From the NCBI GenBank assembly GCA_008330645.1, contig VLTN01000016.1, positions 372,001 to 436,000 on the forward strand: a stretch of 64,000 bases of DNA, given 5' to 3'. How positions within the stretch are numbered: position 1 is the first letter of the stretch; every line of letters starts with the position of its first letter. The notes under the pieces are model-generated. The model was not told where the DNA came from. It worked only from the letters and a program-made list of their open reading frames with translations, and ran no database searches. A program made the translations under genes and the position numbers. The stretch comes from Cafeteria roenbergensis. Lineage: Eukaryota > Sar > Bigyra > Bicosoecida > Cafeteriaceae. Below, in pieces: positions 43,074 to 53,417 of the stretch.

Positions 43074-44870
43074 ATGATGCAGAGCTCCGTCGTCTTCTGG
43101 CTCGCTTGGCACTCGGCCGCGCCGCGTCCGCCGACAATGCGCCCCGTTGCGGTGTTGCGCGACGGCGGGCACTGCTATAACCTTGCCTTGCGCGAGGACG
43201 AGGCGGGCACGCACCTTGCGGCCAGTTGCCGAGATGGGACAGTGCGCGTCGTGAGCGCAGCGGCGCCCGCGCGCAGCATGACGGTGGATGACGAGGCCGA
43301 GGTCCTGCGCGCTGCGTGGCACAGTGATGGGTCGGTCGGCACGGCGTCGGCGTCGGGCATCCTGGCCAGGTTCAGCGCCAAGGGCGTCAAGTCGGAGGCG
43401 GGCAGCCTGAAATGCGATGACCAGGTGTACGGGTACATTCCATTGGACGCTGCCTGCGGCTGCGGCCCCGACACCGCGGTAGTTGCATGGGGCTCGAAAA
43501 TCGGGTTGGCGTCCTCGTCGGGGCCTGAGGGGTCGGCTCTCGACACGGTTTGCGACATGAAGGATTTGATGAGCATTCTTGAGGGCGAAGAGGGCGCGCC
43601 GGACGACGAGCGCGACGGCGCTGAGGCGGACCCCATGGGCATCGACGAGACCGGCGGTGGCTCAGAGGGGGGGGGCGATGAGGAGGGCGAGGAGGAAGTG
43701 CAGGACGACGCCGAGGGCGACGCGGAGTCGTTTGGGATGGAAGAGCTGATGAATTTGCTCTGCATCGAGGACGACGGGGAGGAGGGCGAGATGGAGATGG
43801 GGGCGGAGGCAGGGACGGGGGGCTCTGGCCCGGCCGACGGGGCTGAGGAGGCAGACGCCGACGACGACGGCGCAGGCGGCGGAGGCGCCCCTGAGGCCGC
43901 AAGCGTGGACGTTTTCGACGTCGCGCTGGCGTCTGACGCCGGCAGCGGCATGCCAGGCGCGATGCTCGCCCTGGGTCTCTCCACCGGCGGCGCAACAGTC
44001 ATCTACGTGAGCCCTGCCACCGCGGGGGCAGGCGACGACGCCGAGGAGGGCGAGGCAGGGTGGGGGCTGCAACCGCTGTGGCACCACCCGTCCGCGCACT
44101 CTGGCCCTGTTATGAGCGTGTGCGCGCTGCTGGGACTCCGAGGCGCGCTCGAGGGCGCGGCTGGCGCAGCTGGGTCGGCCGCGCCGGAGTCGCACGGAGG
44201 AGCTGAGGCCGAGAGTGAGGGAGCCATCGGCGAGGAGGCGGACGAAGACGAGGGCATGGGAAGGGGCGAGACTGATGGAGATGCCGGGAGCGAGGACGAC
44301 GATGGGGGGGCGCTCGAAGGGCAGGAGGAGCCTGGCGCCGAGGCCGAGGGGTCTGACGAGGAGGAGTCTGACGAGGAGGAAGGGCCGGCTGGTCCGATCA
44401 TCGCCACAGGGGGGAGCGACGGCTACGTGTGCCTGTGGGACACACAGCTGCCCTGCACATCCCCCATTGCCCGGCTGAGCGGCATCTCCGACGCGGGATT
44501 CTTCGCGCTGTGGGCGCCCAGGGAGGGCGAGGCGGCGCCTGCGGCCTGCGGTGTTGATGCGGGACCGTGGGTGCTCATCGCCGTGTCGGGGAGCACCGTG
44601 GTCGCGTGGGACCTGCGGCCGGTCATTGGGCTGGCCAAGGCAGGCCGGGGCAGCCTCAGCGCGTTTGACGACGGGCCGCCGGCAAAGCTTGCTCCGGCGG
44701 CGTGGGCAGTGCTGCCCGGCTCAACGATCCACGCGCTGGCGGTGAGCGCCGAGGGCGTGTTTGTCGGTGGGGAGCTGGTTGTGGACGGGGCTCCGGCGAC
44801 CGTTGCAAAGGTTTCGCTGGCCGCCGTGCATGCAGCTTCGTCGCCGCCAGCTGCCGACTGGCTGGACTGA
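43074..44870 (+). CDS. Acidic WD40-repeat-like protein, function unknown
   Basis: This single exon encodes 598 residues from the ATG at 43074; a later ATG at 43137 is possible. WD-type blades are visible at both ends: YNLALREDEAGTHLAASCRD then GTVRVVS, AAWHSDGSVGTASASGIL, and IIATGGSDGYVCLWDTQLP then VLIAVSGSTVVAWDLRP. Between them lie two very acidic low-complexity regions at about 43580-43880 and 44200-44390, rich in Glu, Asp and Gly. WD40 proteins with acidic insertions often act as assembly or histone-binding factors, but nothing here identifies the partner. It starts 41 bp after the VPS34 stop on the same strand, so its 5' UTR and promoter must be minimal or lie in VPS34. Confidence 0.78.
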   Translation: MMQSSVVFWLAWHSAAPRPPTMRPVAVLRDGGHCYNLALREDEAGTHLAASCRDGTVRVVSAAAPARSMTVDDEAEVLRAAWHSDGSVGTASASGILARFSAKGVKSEAGSLKCDDQVYGYIPLDAACGCGPDTAVVAWGSKIGLASSSGPEGSALDTVCDMKDLMSILEGEEGAPDDERDGAEADPMGIDETGGGSEGGGDEEGEEEVQDDAEGDAESFGMEELMNLLCIEDDGEEGEMEMGAEAGTGGSGPADGAEEADADDDGAGGGGAPEAASVDVFDVALASDAGSGMPGAMLALGLSTGGATVIYVSPATAGAGDDAEEGEAGWGLQPLWHHPSAHSGPVMSVCALLGLRGALEGAAGAAGSAAPESHGGAEAESEGAIGEEADEDEGMGRGETDGDAGSEDDDGGALEGQEEPGAEAEGSDEEESDEEEGPAGPIIATGGSDGYVCLWDTQLPCTSPIARLSGISDAGFFALWAPREGEAAPAACGVDAGPWVLIAVSGSTVVAWDLRPVIGLAKAGRGSLSAFDDGPPAKLAPAAWAVLPGSTIHALAVSAEGVFVGGELVVDGAPATVAKVSLAAVHAASSPPAADWLD

Positions 44871-44991
44871 GTGCCGCTCTTTTGCTCCGGCGCTGCCGCC
44901 AAAGAAAGGCACTTGCCGAGCGTTCGAGGAAAGCCCCCCCACACCCACCCACACACACCCCTGCTCCGCTGTTTCGCCCGGCGGCACGCAC

Positions 44992-47580
44992 ATGCAACGC
45001 GCCTTCCGAAACAAGAGCATCAAGCTCAACGAGTCGTGGGATGTTGTGCTCGGGCAGAGCTGCCGCTTGCCAACCGCCGAGCGCGTCAGCCGCCCGCCAC
45101 CCGGCCCGCAGGAGCCGACTTCGGGTCGATTCGCCATGTCGCTGGCGCCCTCGCGGCCCGCTATTGGCTTCGTGGCCGGCATGGCCCTGACGGCGCTGGT
45201 CATCCGCGAGGTCGGGAACCGCACGGCCGACGTTGCTGTCCGCACGTCCAGGCCCTCGGCGCCCGAGCCTGGCACGCGCAGGCGGACCACGGGGCCAGAG
45301 GACGACGGGCGGCGAAGCTCATCGCGCACTGCTGCCCACGAGCGGGCGCTGTTTACCGCACGCATCCTTCGGCTGCTGCGGATCTGCGGCGGGCCTGCCG
45401 AGATCGGCATCGCCGCTGCAATCGCCGGCCTGCTGGCCGCCCGCACTGCCGCCGACCTCTTCGTCATCCGGGCGCAAACGTCCCTGGAGGCCGCCATCGT
45501 TATGGGAAAGCCCGGCGCCTTCGGCGAGCGCATGCAGAACTTTGTGGCCGCCGTGCTGCCCATCTCGGCTCTCAACGCCGTGCTCAAGTTTGCCCTCTCC
45601 GAGCTTCGCACGCGCGCGCGCGAGCGGCTGACGCACCACCTCACCCAGAAGTGGCTTCAGGGCCGCACCTTCTTTTTGCAGTCGCAAGACGACCGCATCG
45701 CGGGCGTAGACCAGCTCATCACAACTGACGCCAACAACTTTGCGCGCTCCGTCGTGGACCTCTACTCCAACCTCGCCAAGCCGGCGCTGGACCTGGTGGT
45801 GTTCGGGAACTTCCTGGGCGCCTCCATCGGGGTGGGCCCGCCCGCTGGCATGCTGGCCTACCTAGGCGCTGCCGGCGCGGCCATGACGTGGCTGCGGCGG
45901 CCCATGTCCGCCTTCGTGGCGAACCAGGCCCGGCTGGAGGGCGAGTTCCGCTTCGTCACGTCCCGCGTGGTCAACAGCTCCGAGATGGTGGCCTTCATGG
46001 ACGGCGGGGAGCGCGAGCGGACCGTGGTTGACGGCGTGTTCGACCTGCTCGCCGGCCACTCCCGGGCCTCTGCCGCCTTTGGCGCCGCCACCTCCTTCGT
46101 CGACGACGTCGTGACCAAGTACGGCGCCACGGCCATCGGCTTCACGCTCCTCTCCCGGCCATTCATGCCCGGCCCGGACGGCGTCCTGCCCGTCCAGCGG
46201 CTGGCCGGGTCCAGCAAGCCGCTGAGCCAGCAGGCCGTGTCAACGGCCTATTACTCGTCCGGCCGCATGCTCCTCAACATGTCCCAGGCCGCCGGCAGGC
46301 TTGTGTCGGCGGGGCGGGAGCTGACCCGCCTCTCGGGGCACACGAGCCGCGTGTCCGAGCTGCTTGAGGTGCTCGACGACCTGGAGAGCGGCCACTACTG
46401 GCGCACGATGGCCGCGGGGTCGCGCGTGTCTGCCATGGTTGTGCAGGAGGCGGCCAAGGACCGGGCCGCTGCTGCGACGGGCGCCGCGCAGACGGGGGCA
46501 GCAGACCCGCCGGCTGGCGCAAGCACCGCCGCCGGGAGCGCTCCTGCCACGTCATCCGATGGATCTCTGCCGTCCAGGACCGAGCCAGACCGCGCAGCCG
46601 AGCCCAGAACCGCTTCCGCGACGGCAGTCCCGACCTCGTCCGCCGCCTCTCCTGGCCAAGCCTCTGACTTCGACCGCATGCCGACAGCCATCACCACGGC
46701 AGTACGGGCACGCCTCCGGCACGTGTACGGCCGCTTGGTGGTCACTGGCGCGAGGTCCGGCCTCAAGATGTGCCGCAGCAAGTCAATTCCCGGAAGCTTC
46801 GCGGCAACGGCCTTCGGCGACCCGGACTCCCCGGAGGCAGCCCCGGGGTCGCCAGCCTCCCCCACCATTCGCTTCGAGGGCTGCCCTGTGGCCACGCCGT
46901 CTGGCGACGTCTTGCTCCGCTCGCTGACGCTCGAGGTGCCCCCGGGAACCAACGTGCTCGTGGCAGGTCCCAACGGGGCGGGAAAGTCGTCCATGTTCCG
47001 GGTCCTGGCCGGCCTGTGGCCGCTCTTCGGCGGAACGCTGGTCCGGCCGCCGCTGGACGAGCTGGTGTACGTGCCGCAGTCCTCCTTCATGCCCCTGGGC
47101 TCGCTGCGCGACTGCGTTGTTTACCCGCTCTCCCCGGACGAAGCGCGCGACGCCGGGGTCACGGACGACGACGTCCGGGCCGTTCTCGCCGACGTCAGCC
47201 TGGGCCACCTCGTGGAGCGGGAGGGCCTCGACACCGTGCGCTCCTGGGACGAGATCCTGTCGGGCGGCGAGCGGCAGCGTCTCTCCTTTGCCAGGGTGTT
47301 TCTGCGCAAGCCGGCCTACGCGATTGTGGACGAGGCGACCTCGCAGGTGTCCGTTGACGTGGAGGCCAAGCTCTACCAGCGTTGCTCCGACCTGGGAATC
47401 ACCCTGTTTTCGGTGAGCCACCGGCGGAGCCTGTGGCGGTTTCACGCCAAGATTTTGCTGCTGGACGGCTCGGGCGGGTACGTGTTCCGCGCCATCACGG
47501 AGCGGGAGCAGCGGGAGGCGGCCAGCTCGCCGGGGAGCGAGGGCGACCAGGGACGCGGACCGGTCGTGTTCGGCTCCTGA
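44992..47580 (+). CDS. ABCD-type (peroxisomal fatty-acyl) ABC half-transporter
   Basis: ABCD transporters import fatty acyl-CoAs into peroxisomes as dimers of half-transporters. This single exon encodes 862 residues from the ATG at 44992; an ATG at 45136 is an alternative. One membrane domain is followed by one nucleotide-binding domain. The membrane domain carries TRARERLTHHLTQKWLQGRT and NADQ-like DDRIAGVDQLITTDANNFA, both typical of ABCD proteins, plus an EAA-like segment SSEMVAFMDGGERER. The nucleotide-binding domain has Walker A GPNGAGKSS (residues 659-667), signature LSGGERQRLSFAR (from 756) and Walker B AIVDEATS with D780 and E781. A long Ala/Ser/Pro-rich linker separates the domains. 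The adjacent WD40 gene ends 121 bp upstream on the same strand. Confidence 0.92.
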   Translation: MQRAFRNKSIKLNESWDVVLGQSCRLPTAERVSRPPPGPQEPTSGRFAMSLAPSRPAIGFVAGMALTALVIREVGNRTADVAVRTSRPSAPEPGTRRRTTGPEDDGRRSSSRTAAHERALFTARILRLLRICGGPAEIGIAAAIAGLLAARTAADLFVIRAQTSLEAAIVMGKPGAFGERMQNFVAAVLPISALNAVLKFALSELRTRARERLTHHLTQKWLQGRTFFLQSQDDRIAGVDQLITTDANNFARSVVDLYSNLAKPALDLVVFGNFLGASIGVGPPAGMLAYLGAAGAAMTWLRRPMSAFVANQARLEGEFRFVTSRVVNSSEMVAFMDGGERERTVVDGVFDLLAGHSRASAAFGAATSFVDDVVTKYGATAIGFTLLSRPFMPGPDGVLPVQRLAGSSKPLSQQAVSTAYYSSGRMLLNMSQAAGRLVSAGRELTRLSGHTSRVSELLEVLDDLESGHYWRTMAAGSRVSAMVVQEAAKDRAAAATGAAQTGAADPPAGASTAAGSAPATSSDGSLPSRTEPDRAAEPRTASATAVPTSSAASPGQASDFDRMPTAITTAVRARLRHVYGRLVVTGARSGLKMCRSKSIPGSFAATAFGDPDSPEAAPGSPASPTIRFEGCPVATPSGDVLLRSLTLEVPPGTNVLVAGPNGAGKSSMFRVLAGLWPLFGGTLVRPPLDELVYVPQSSFMPLGSLRDCVVYPLSPDEARDAGVTDDDVRAVLADVSLGHLVEREGLDTVRSWDEILSGGERQRLSFARVFLRKPAYAIVDEATSQVSVDVEAKLYQRCSDLGITLFSVSHRRSLWRFHAKILLLDGSGGYVFRAITEREQREAASSPGSEGDQGRGPVVFGS

Positions 47581-48034
47581 GCGGGCGGCGAAGGGTTGCC
47601 TTGTGCGGCCACGGGCCGCCTTGTGCGGCGAAGGGCTGCCTTGTGCGGCCACGGGCCGCCTTGTGCGGCGAGCGGTCCGCGCAGCCGGGCGCCCTGGCAG
47701 GGCTTGCGCAGGGCTTGCGCTGCGCGCTGCGCGCTGCCCGGCACGCCCCTGCGCTGCTGGCTGCGCCGGGCGGTCCCCCCCGGCTGGGCGGGGTCTTGGT
47801 CTTGTTATTTTGTGTTTCCGTGGCGGGTGGCGCCTCTCCGTCGGCCGGTGCTGCGTGTGAGTGGTGTCGCGTCCCGTGGCCGCGGCGCGGCAAAGCGGCG
47901 GGCGCTATCGTCAGGCGGTGGCGCTCTCCCACGCTAGCATAAGGGCGCACACGGGCACACGCTCCCTCCCGCTGCCACCCCGCCCGCAGTGAAGCAGGTG
48001 GCGGCCGCGGGCGCGGCTGCCTCGCGGGGCGGGG
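47581..48034. other. Convergent intergenic region with 20-bp tandem repeats
   Basis: This is the 3' junction of the ABCD gene (+) and the bZIP gene (-). The left part is a tandem repeat at about 47585-47677. The rest is GC-rich with no gene seen. Confidence 0.5.
47585..47677. repeat. Tandem repeat, 20-bp unit alternating in two forms (40-bp higher period)
   Basis: Units begin at 47598, 47618, 47638 and 47658. Units 1 and 3 are GCCTTGTGCGGCCACGGGCC; unit 2 is GCCTTGTGCGGCGAAGGGCT, and unit 4 starts like unit 2. A partial copy precedes unit 1. The array begins four bases after the ABCD stop codon and would lie in its 3' UTR. Confidence 0.9.
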
Positions 48035-49633
48035 TCAGTAGCTCGGCCCGGTGCAGGGCGGCGCCTGCGCCCCTGCCCGCGGCGTGGAGGCCACCTCCGG
48101 AAGGGACGCCCCTGACGCCTCCCTCGCGATCATGACGGCGGCCTGCAGCTGCTCCTCTGCTCGGCGCGCCTGCGCGATGCCGTCCATCCCTGCGACGCTG
48201 GGGCCGTGCGCCGCGCGCGAGGTCTCCGCCGCAGCGGCGTCCGTGGATCGCGTTCGGCTCGCAGCGGGCATGAGGGTGCGAATGCGCTCCGCGTTGCGGC
48301 TGAGAAAGTCCTGGAAGGCGAGTTCCTGCGCGGGGGTCAGGACAGAGTGCACTGACGCGCCGAGCGCCGCTGCGGCCTCGGCCCTTTGGGCGATGGCAGC
48401 TCGAAGGCGGCGGTTCGCCACGACGGCCTCTCGCATCGCGGCCATGCTGGCCGCGCCCGTGCTCTGCAGCAGCGCGCGAAGGCTCTCGCTGCCGGCGTCA
48501 CTGAGCCACAGCTCGTTGGCGAGAATGCCCCAGAGGTCCGGGCGCTCGGTGTCCGGGGCGGCGGGAAGGGCAGACACGCTGCCCGATGCGATCCCTGCCA
48601 AGGCGGGCGAGGCCTCGAAGGCAGCGTCAGCGCGGGCCCTGGCGGCCTCGGCCCCAGCGACGCGCTGGTCGGACGTGGAGAAGAACTCCGGGCCCTGCTC
48701 TGCCATGTACGCAAGCACGCGCAGGTGGTGGGGCATGGCCGTGGCAGCGCTGTGCTCCAGCGCAAAGTCGATGAGCGCGCGGCGCTCCGACCCTGCGAGG
48801 CTGAACCGCTCCCGCAAGAGGGCCGGGAGCGCCGCCGCCGCCGCGGACGCGGTCTGCCTGCGCCGCTGCTTCGAATGGTCAGCCGCCCCAGCGCTGGACC
48901 CTCTCGCCGCGTAGTCGGAGGCCCCACCGTCGGGAATTGAGCTGGAGGCCGCGGCGGCGAGAGCGGCTCGCGCGGAGGCCACGAGCTCGGCCCGCCTGCG
49001 GTCCACGCCCGAAGCCGCAGTCTCGGCGCGCGCAAGCCGTTCCCTGTCTGTGTGCTCCGCCAGGGACGTCACTTTCCCCGCCAGCCCCTCCAAAAGTGCC
49101 TTGCGCTTCTTCCGGGACGCCCGCGCCGACGCTTTGTTCCGCTCCCGTCTGCAAGGGGCGAGGACGTGGCAGCACCGGCGCACCAGATTGCTGACCCGCG
49201 CCCCCGCGACGCCAGTCGAACGAGCCTGCTCCCTTCCCACGCAGCGCGCCCTGTGCGCAACGCGGCGAGTCACTCACCGGTCCTTGACCTTGTCAGCCTC
49301 GGGCTTGTCGTCTGACATGTCCTCGTCGCTTTCCCCTCCGGGAGTCGACCCAGCGCCGCCCCGCCTGCTGCCCGCCCCGCGGCCTGCAGACTCCGCCGAC
49401 TCCGCCCCCTGTGCGGCCCGGCGCCGGCGCGTGCCTGCATCGGGGGGCGCCCACGACTCTTGCTGCGGCACTTGCGCCCGGGAGGCCTCGAAGGCTGCTG
49501 TTGCCGAATGCGAAGCGGAAAAGCTCGGAAGCTCTTGCTGCGCCACCGAAGCGGGCAGCAAGTCCCCGAGGCCCAGGAACATGTCGTCGTCCATGCCCAG
49601 GTCGTCATCCGTAAAGTCCGGGAGCCCGGCCAT
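48035..49633 (-). CDS. bZIP transcription factor
   Basis: Exons 49633-49278 and 49148-48035 join in frame (phase 2) to give 489 residues. The splice junction falls at the start of the basic region: DR joins RERNKASARASRKKRKALLE, which fits the bZIP pattern N-x7-R (N123, R131) with the usual Ala/Ser spacing. Leu-containing heptads follow (GLAGKVTSLAEHTDRERLAR). The N-terminus, MAGLPDFTDDDLGMDDDMFL, is acidic and hydrophobic and looks like an activation domain. The long C-terminal part is Ala-rich helical, with SVHSVLTPAQELAFQDFLSR near the end, a segment that recalls LTP-Q motifs I remember from algal bZIP proteins. The target genes are unknown. Confidence 0.88.
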
Positions 49634-50216
49634 GCTTGTCTGGCCAGGTGCTGCCGCCCGGCCCACGATTGGGTGGCAGAGACGCCTGCATCCACGGGGC
49701 AACCCGCCTCCGGGCTCCCCTCGCGCGGCGCCTGGTGCTTTTGCCGGCACGCGCGCGGCTGTGCGCGGCAGGACACAGCCCGATGCCCCGCCGCAACACC
49801 CAACCACGCCTCCACACGTGGAGGGGGCGGGAAGGGGCGAAAGTTAGAGGCGAGCGGTTGCAGGCCCTGCAACGAAAGGGAACCCTCGGCACCGGTTTCG
49901 CCTTGACAGCCAAGCTGGGGCCCGATACTGCGCCGGCAGCGCCCATGGGCGAGCCCGTACTATGCAGTGCGTCGGCCGGCCCAGCCTCTCGCTCACAGGC
50001 TGGCCTGCTTCCAACGCGGCCTGCAGCAGCCGTGGCCGAGCGCGCGGTCCACGCCCTTTGCGAGCGGGCACATTGGCAGCAGCTTCCCGCCGTTGAGCAC
50101 CTCGCGAAACGGTCCGTGGCTAGGGTGCGTTCCTGCCGGACAGAGCGGTGCAATCGAGTCGACGTGAGCGGCTTTGGTCATCGGCCCTGGAATTCGACGG
50201 TTCAAGAGAGCAGCAA
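49634..50216. other. Intergenic region upstream of the bZIP gene
   Basis: These 583 bp hold the bZIP upstream region and the ALKBH7 3' flank, both genes on the minus strand. An ATTGG pentamer lies near 49668 (CCAAT in the bZIP sense), about 35 bp upstream of its start. No other gene was seen. Confidence 0.35.
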
Positions 50217-51107
50217 TCACACAACGGGAGCAAGCGCCGAGTCCGCCTCGTCCCTGACAATAAGAGAGATGCGCCTCCGACGCCGCACCTTGACTTCCTC
50301 GGGCCCGAACCGCTGCACGCCGCCGAGGACGGCGTGCTCATACCCGAACCGGCCCACGCCGTACATCACATAGGCTGACCGGCGCCGAAGCAGCACGTCC
50401 ACGGTCTCTCCTGGAGCGCCCGTTCCGGGGGCCGCTACCCACTCCGTCGTCGCCGCCCCAGGTGCCATGTCCCCGGGTGCGTCGGTGGCGCTCGCTGCCG
50501 CAGCTCCAGCAGCGTCCCCAGCCTGAGGCTTGACTTTTACGTAGCCCGCCCGCTCCTCCGTTCCCGCGTGCACCTCGTCCGGTGCCGCGCGCTTGAAGCG
50601 CATCACGGCCGGGCTGAGCAAGCACAGGCCGATCACGTGCTCGCCACAGAACTTGACCGAGTCAACATGCCCGTCGATGCGCCCGTGCGACTCGGACAGG
50701 TCGATGGCGTGCACCTTGCGCTGCACCTGGGCACCTGGCTCAAACAGCGACGCCAGGCGCTCCACCGCGGGGCGCAGGGCGGCAGGCAGCTCCTCCCACG
50801 CCATGAGCGTCTCGCGGTACGACACAATGACCGAGTCCCAGTGGCCCTCGCTGTACTGCTGCCCGCACAGCCGCTCGTGGAAATAGAGCGCCAGCGCCTT
50901 TTCCTCCTCCCGGGTGATGAAGTCCTCCTGCACGCGCAGCCATTTGCTCGCCATCAGGGGCAGGTCCACGCTCGGAGCAGCGGTCGCGTCGTACAGCGCC
51001 AAGCTGCCTGCCCCTCGGCGCGGCTCCACTGCTGGGCGAGGTGAGGAGCTGCAGGGTGCACGCGCAAGCCTAGCGCGCCCCAGCATCCGGCCCAGGCCCC
51101 GCCTCAT
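50217..51107 (-). CDS. ALKBH7: ALKBH7-like Fe(II)/2-oxoglutarate dioxygenase
   Basis: ALKBH7 is a mitochondrial member of the AlkB family, linked to programmed necrosis and mitochondrial RNA demethylation. This single exon of 296 residues starts with MRRGLGRMLGRARLARAPCS, a classic mitochondrial presequence. The dioxygenase core is clear: FITREEEKALALYF, HWDSVIVSYRETLMAWEE, HVDSVKFCGEHVIGLCLLSP and YEHAVLGG. Fe ligands are inferred as His147, Asp149 and His258, and the 2-oxoglutarate-binding Arg cluster is RRRISLIVR near residue 280. HVDSVKFCG is nearly identical to the human HVDSIKFCG. An Ala/Pro-rich insertion of about 55 residues separates the second and third Fe ligands. Confidence 0.93.
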   Translation of the reverse strand: MRRGLGRMLGRARLARAPCSSSPRPAVEPRRGAGSLALYDATAAPSVDLPLMASKWLRVQEDFITREEEKALALYFHERLCGQQYSEGHWDSVIVSYRETLMAWEELPAALRPAVERLASLFEPGAQVQRKVHAIDLSESHGRIDGHVDSVKFCGEHVIGLCLLSPAVMRFKRAAPDEVHAGTEERAGYVKVKPQAGDAAGAAAASATDAPGDMAPGAATTEWVAAPGTGAPGETVDVLLRRRSAYVMYGVGRFGYEHAVLGGVQRFGPEEVKVRRRRRISLIVRDEADSALAPVV

Positions 51108-51409
51108 GGTGTCGCTGGCGCTGTCCGGGTGACGGCTGCCTGGCGGTCAGCCCGCGCCGCCGCCAATATCGCCAGCCAGCAGAAGCCGTGGCGGGGGACG
51201 CCACAGAGATTGGGCAGCGAGCGGAGCGAGCGGAGCGGTGGGGGGCGCAGGCTGGCCTGGCCGCGGCCGGATGGCGAGCACAGACAGTGGCTTGCGACCT
51301 TGGCAGCGCTTTGCAGGCGGCCGAGGCGGACTGCCGGCAGAGCCGCGAGCGCCCGACGAACAGGCGGGGGCAACTCAAAGCTGCGCTCCCGCTCCACCGA
51401 ACCGAAGGG
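51108..51409. promoter_or_regulatory. Shared upstream region of divergent ALKBH7 and eIF3e
   Basis: These 302 bp lie between divergent starts. One ATTGG pentamer occurs near 51213, next to short GAGCG direct repeats. No gene was seen. Confidence 0.35.
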
Positions 51410-53417
51410 ATGGCAGCGTCCGCAGCTGCCGCTTCGGCGGAGGCTGGCGCCTCCGCTGCTGGGCCAGTCGACAGGAGTGAGCGCCGGTCTGCGAGCCCGC
51501 CCGCCGCCCGCCGCGGCCCAGGCCGCGCAGCGTCCGATTTCGCGCACACTTTGGGCGCCCCAGCACCCCCCCTGAGCACTGCGAGCCCGAACCCCCTGCG
51601 CTTGTGTGCCCCAACCGATGGCGCCCCGCAGAGTACGACCTGACAATGAAGATGGCAAAGTTCCTGGACCCCCAGCTGGTGCTGCTCATGCTGGACTTTC
51701 TCGAGGCCAAGGCTGTGAGATTGCCGGCGCCCGCCCAGCCACCGCGCTCCCGGCCTGCTCGGCCAGCCCCCCGCGCGGGGCACTCCGGCCGGCGCGGACC
51801 AAGGCCCGCACCGCCAGCGCCGCGAAACGGGCCCTCGTCGCGGCCTCGCTTGGCCTGCGGCGTGCCGGAGGCGCAGCAACCGGGTTGCGACGGCTGACCT
51901 CGCTTTCTCGCTCCGGCAAGCGGAATTGCCCCATCCTCCGCCGGCCACCTCGCGCCCGCGACCAGCGCGAGCCGAGACACGCATGCTCCGCCTAGCAGCG
52001 CCCGCGAGGGCCCTGCGACCCCGCGAGGCCTCGCCGTTCGCGACAAGTCGTCATCGTGCGCCTGCTGCGCTCTTGCCCGCAGATGTACGAGCCCAAGGAG
52101 CTGCTCCAGGCCCGCCTGGACATCCTGAAGCATTTGTCCCGCTCGGACGAGGCTGTTCGCGTGTACGACGCCATCCACGGGGAAGGCTCGGCCCCTGCGT
52201 CTCTCAAGAACCAGGCCAAGCACACTGCCATGATCGAGAGCCGTGGAAAGAAGGCCAAGGCCGTTGTTGACATCATCAACGCCATCAGCCAGGCCACGGA
52301 CGGGGAGGAGAGCACTGCCGCCATCTCCAAGGAGTCCGACTTCACTGTGGAGGCGCTGGCCGAGCTGGGCATCCACAAGCCCGAGCTCGATGCCCTCTAC
52401 CACTTTGCTCTCAGCCTCTACAGCGTGGGCGAGACGGAGGAGCTTGACGACGCCGCAAAGTTCCTGTTTTACTACCTCAAGGTGTGCCCTGGCGACTCGG
52501 AGAAGCACCTCTCCGCGCGCTGGGGCAAGCTGGCTGCGGAGATCCTGACCGGCCACTACGACGAGGCCGAGAACGATTGCAAGGCGATCCAGCAGGTCCA
52601 GGAGGAGCATGCCGCGGGCTCCAAGGCCATGCAGCTCCAGCAGCGCTGCTGGCTCGCCCACTGGCGCCTCTTCCCCCTGCTCAAGAAGGAGAGCGGCCTC
52701 GACGATGTGGTCAACTCCCTCCTCTCTGACGAGACCACGCTCAGCGCCATCGTCCTCTGCTGCCCGTGGCTCCTTCGCTACGTGGCCGCGGCCCTCATCC
52801 TCCGCCGCGAGCCCCCCACCTCCTCCCCGATGCGCGCCCTCCTCCGGGCCCTCGCGTACGAAGACGCGGCAAAGGACGACCCCATCCTCGACCTCCTCCG
52901 CGCCCTCCTCGTGCGCTTCGACTTTGACGACGCCGAGAAGCAGCTCGCCAAGTGCGCCACCGTGATCCGCTCCGACTTCTTCCTCGGCGGCCTCCGCGAC
53001 GTGGACGCCACCGTGACGGCCTTCCTCGAGTCTTCCCGCCAGCTCGTCTTCGAAACCCACTGCCGCCTCAACAGCTCCGTCAGCATCGGCTCCCTCGCCG
53101 CCCAGCTCGGCCTCGAGGCCGACAACGCCGAGGAGTGGGTCGTGGGCATGGTCCGCAAGGCGCAGCTCGACGCCCGCATCGACACCGAGCGCGGCCTCGT
53201 GGTCATGCGGGTCAAGGAGGGAGGCGAGTCGCCGGGCCGCCTGGTGCTGGACCGCACTGCGGACCTCGTTGCGCGCACTGCGGCGCTCCAGCGCAGCATC
53301 GAATCCGCCATGAAGGACGGAGGGCGCGGCGGAGACAGCGGCCGCGGAGGCGACGATCGCCGCGGCGGCGGAGGCCGCGGCTCGCGCCGCGAGAAGCGCA
53401 GTGGCAGGACCCACTGA
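51410..53417 (+). CDS. EIF3E: Translation initiation factor eIF3 subunit e (INT6)
   Basis: eIF3e is a PCI-domain subunit of the eIF3 complex, which organises the 43S preinitiation complex. Three exons, 51410-51476, 51632-51714 and 52083-53417, join in frame to give 494 residues; human has 445. Exon 1 encodes an Ala-rich leader (MAASAAAASAEAGASAAGPV). Exon 2 gives YDLTMKMAKFLDPQLVLLML, matching the eIF3e N-terminus. Exon 3 has EPKELLQARLDILKHL, LSARWGKLAAEILTGHYDEA, QQRCWLAHWRLFPLL, KDDPILDLLRALLVRFDFDD and the PCI winged helix AEEWVVGMVRKAQLDARIDT. The tail is Gly/Arg-rich. The exact start is less certain than the rest: the exon 1 join was chosen because a GTGAGC donor and CGCAG acceptor restore frame just before the conserved YDLT. 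Confidence 0.93.
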
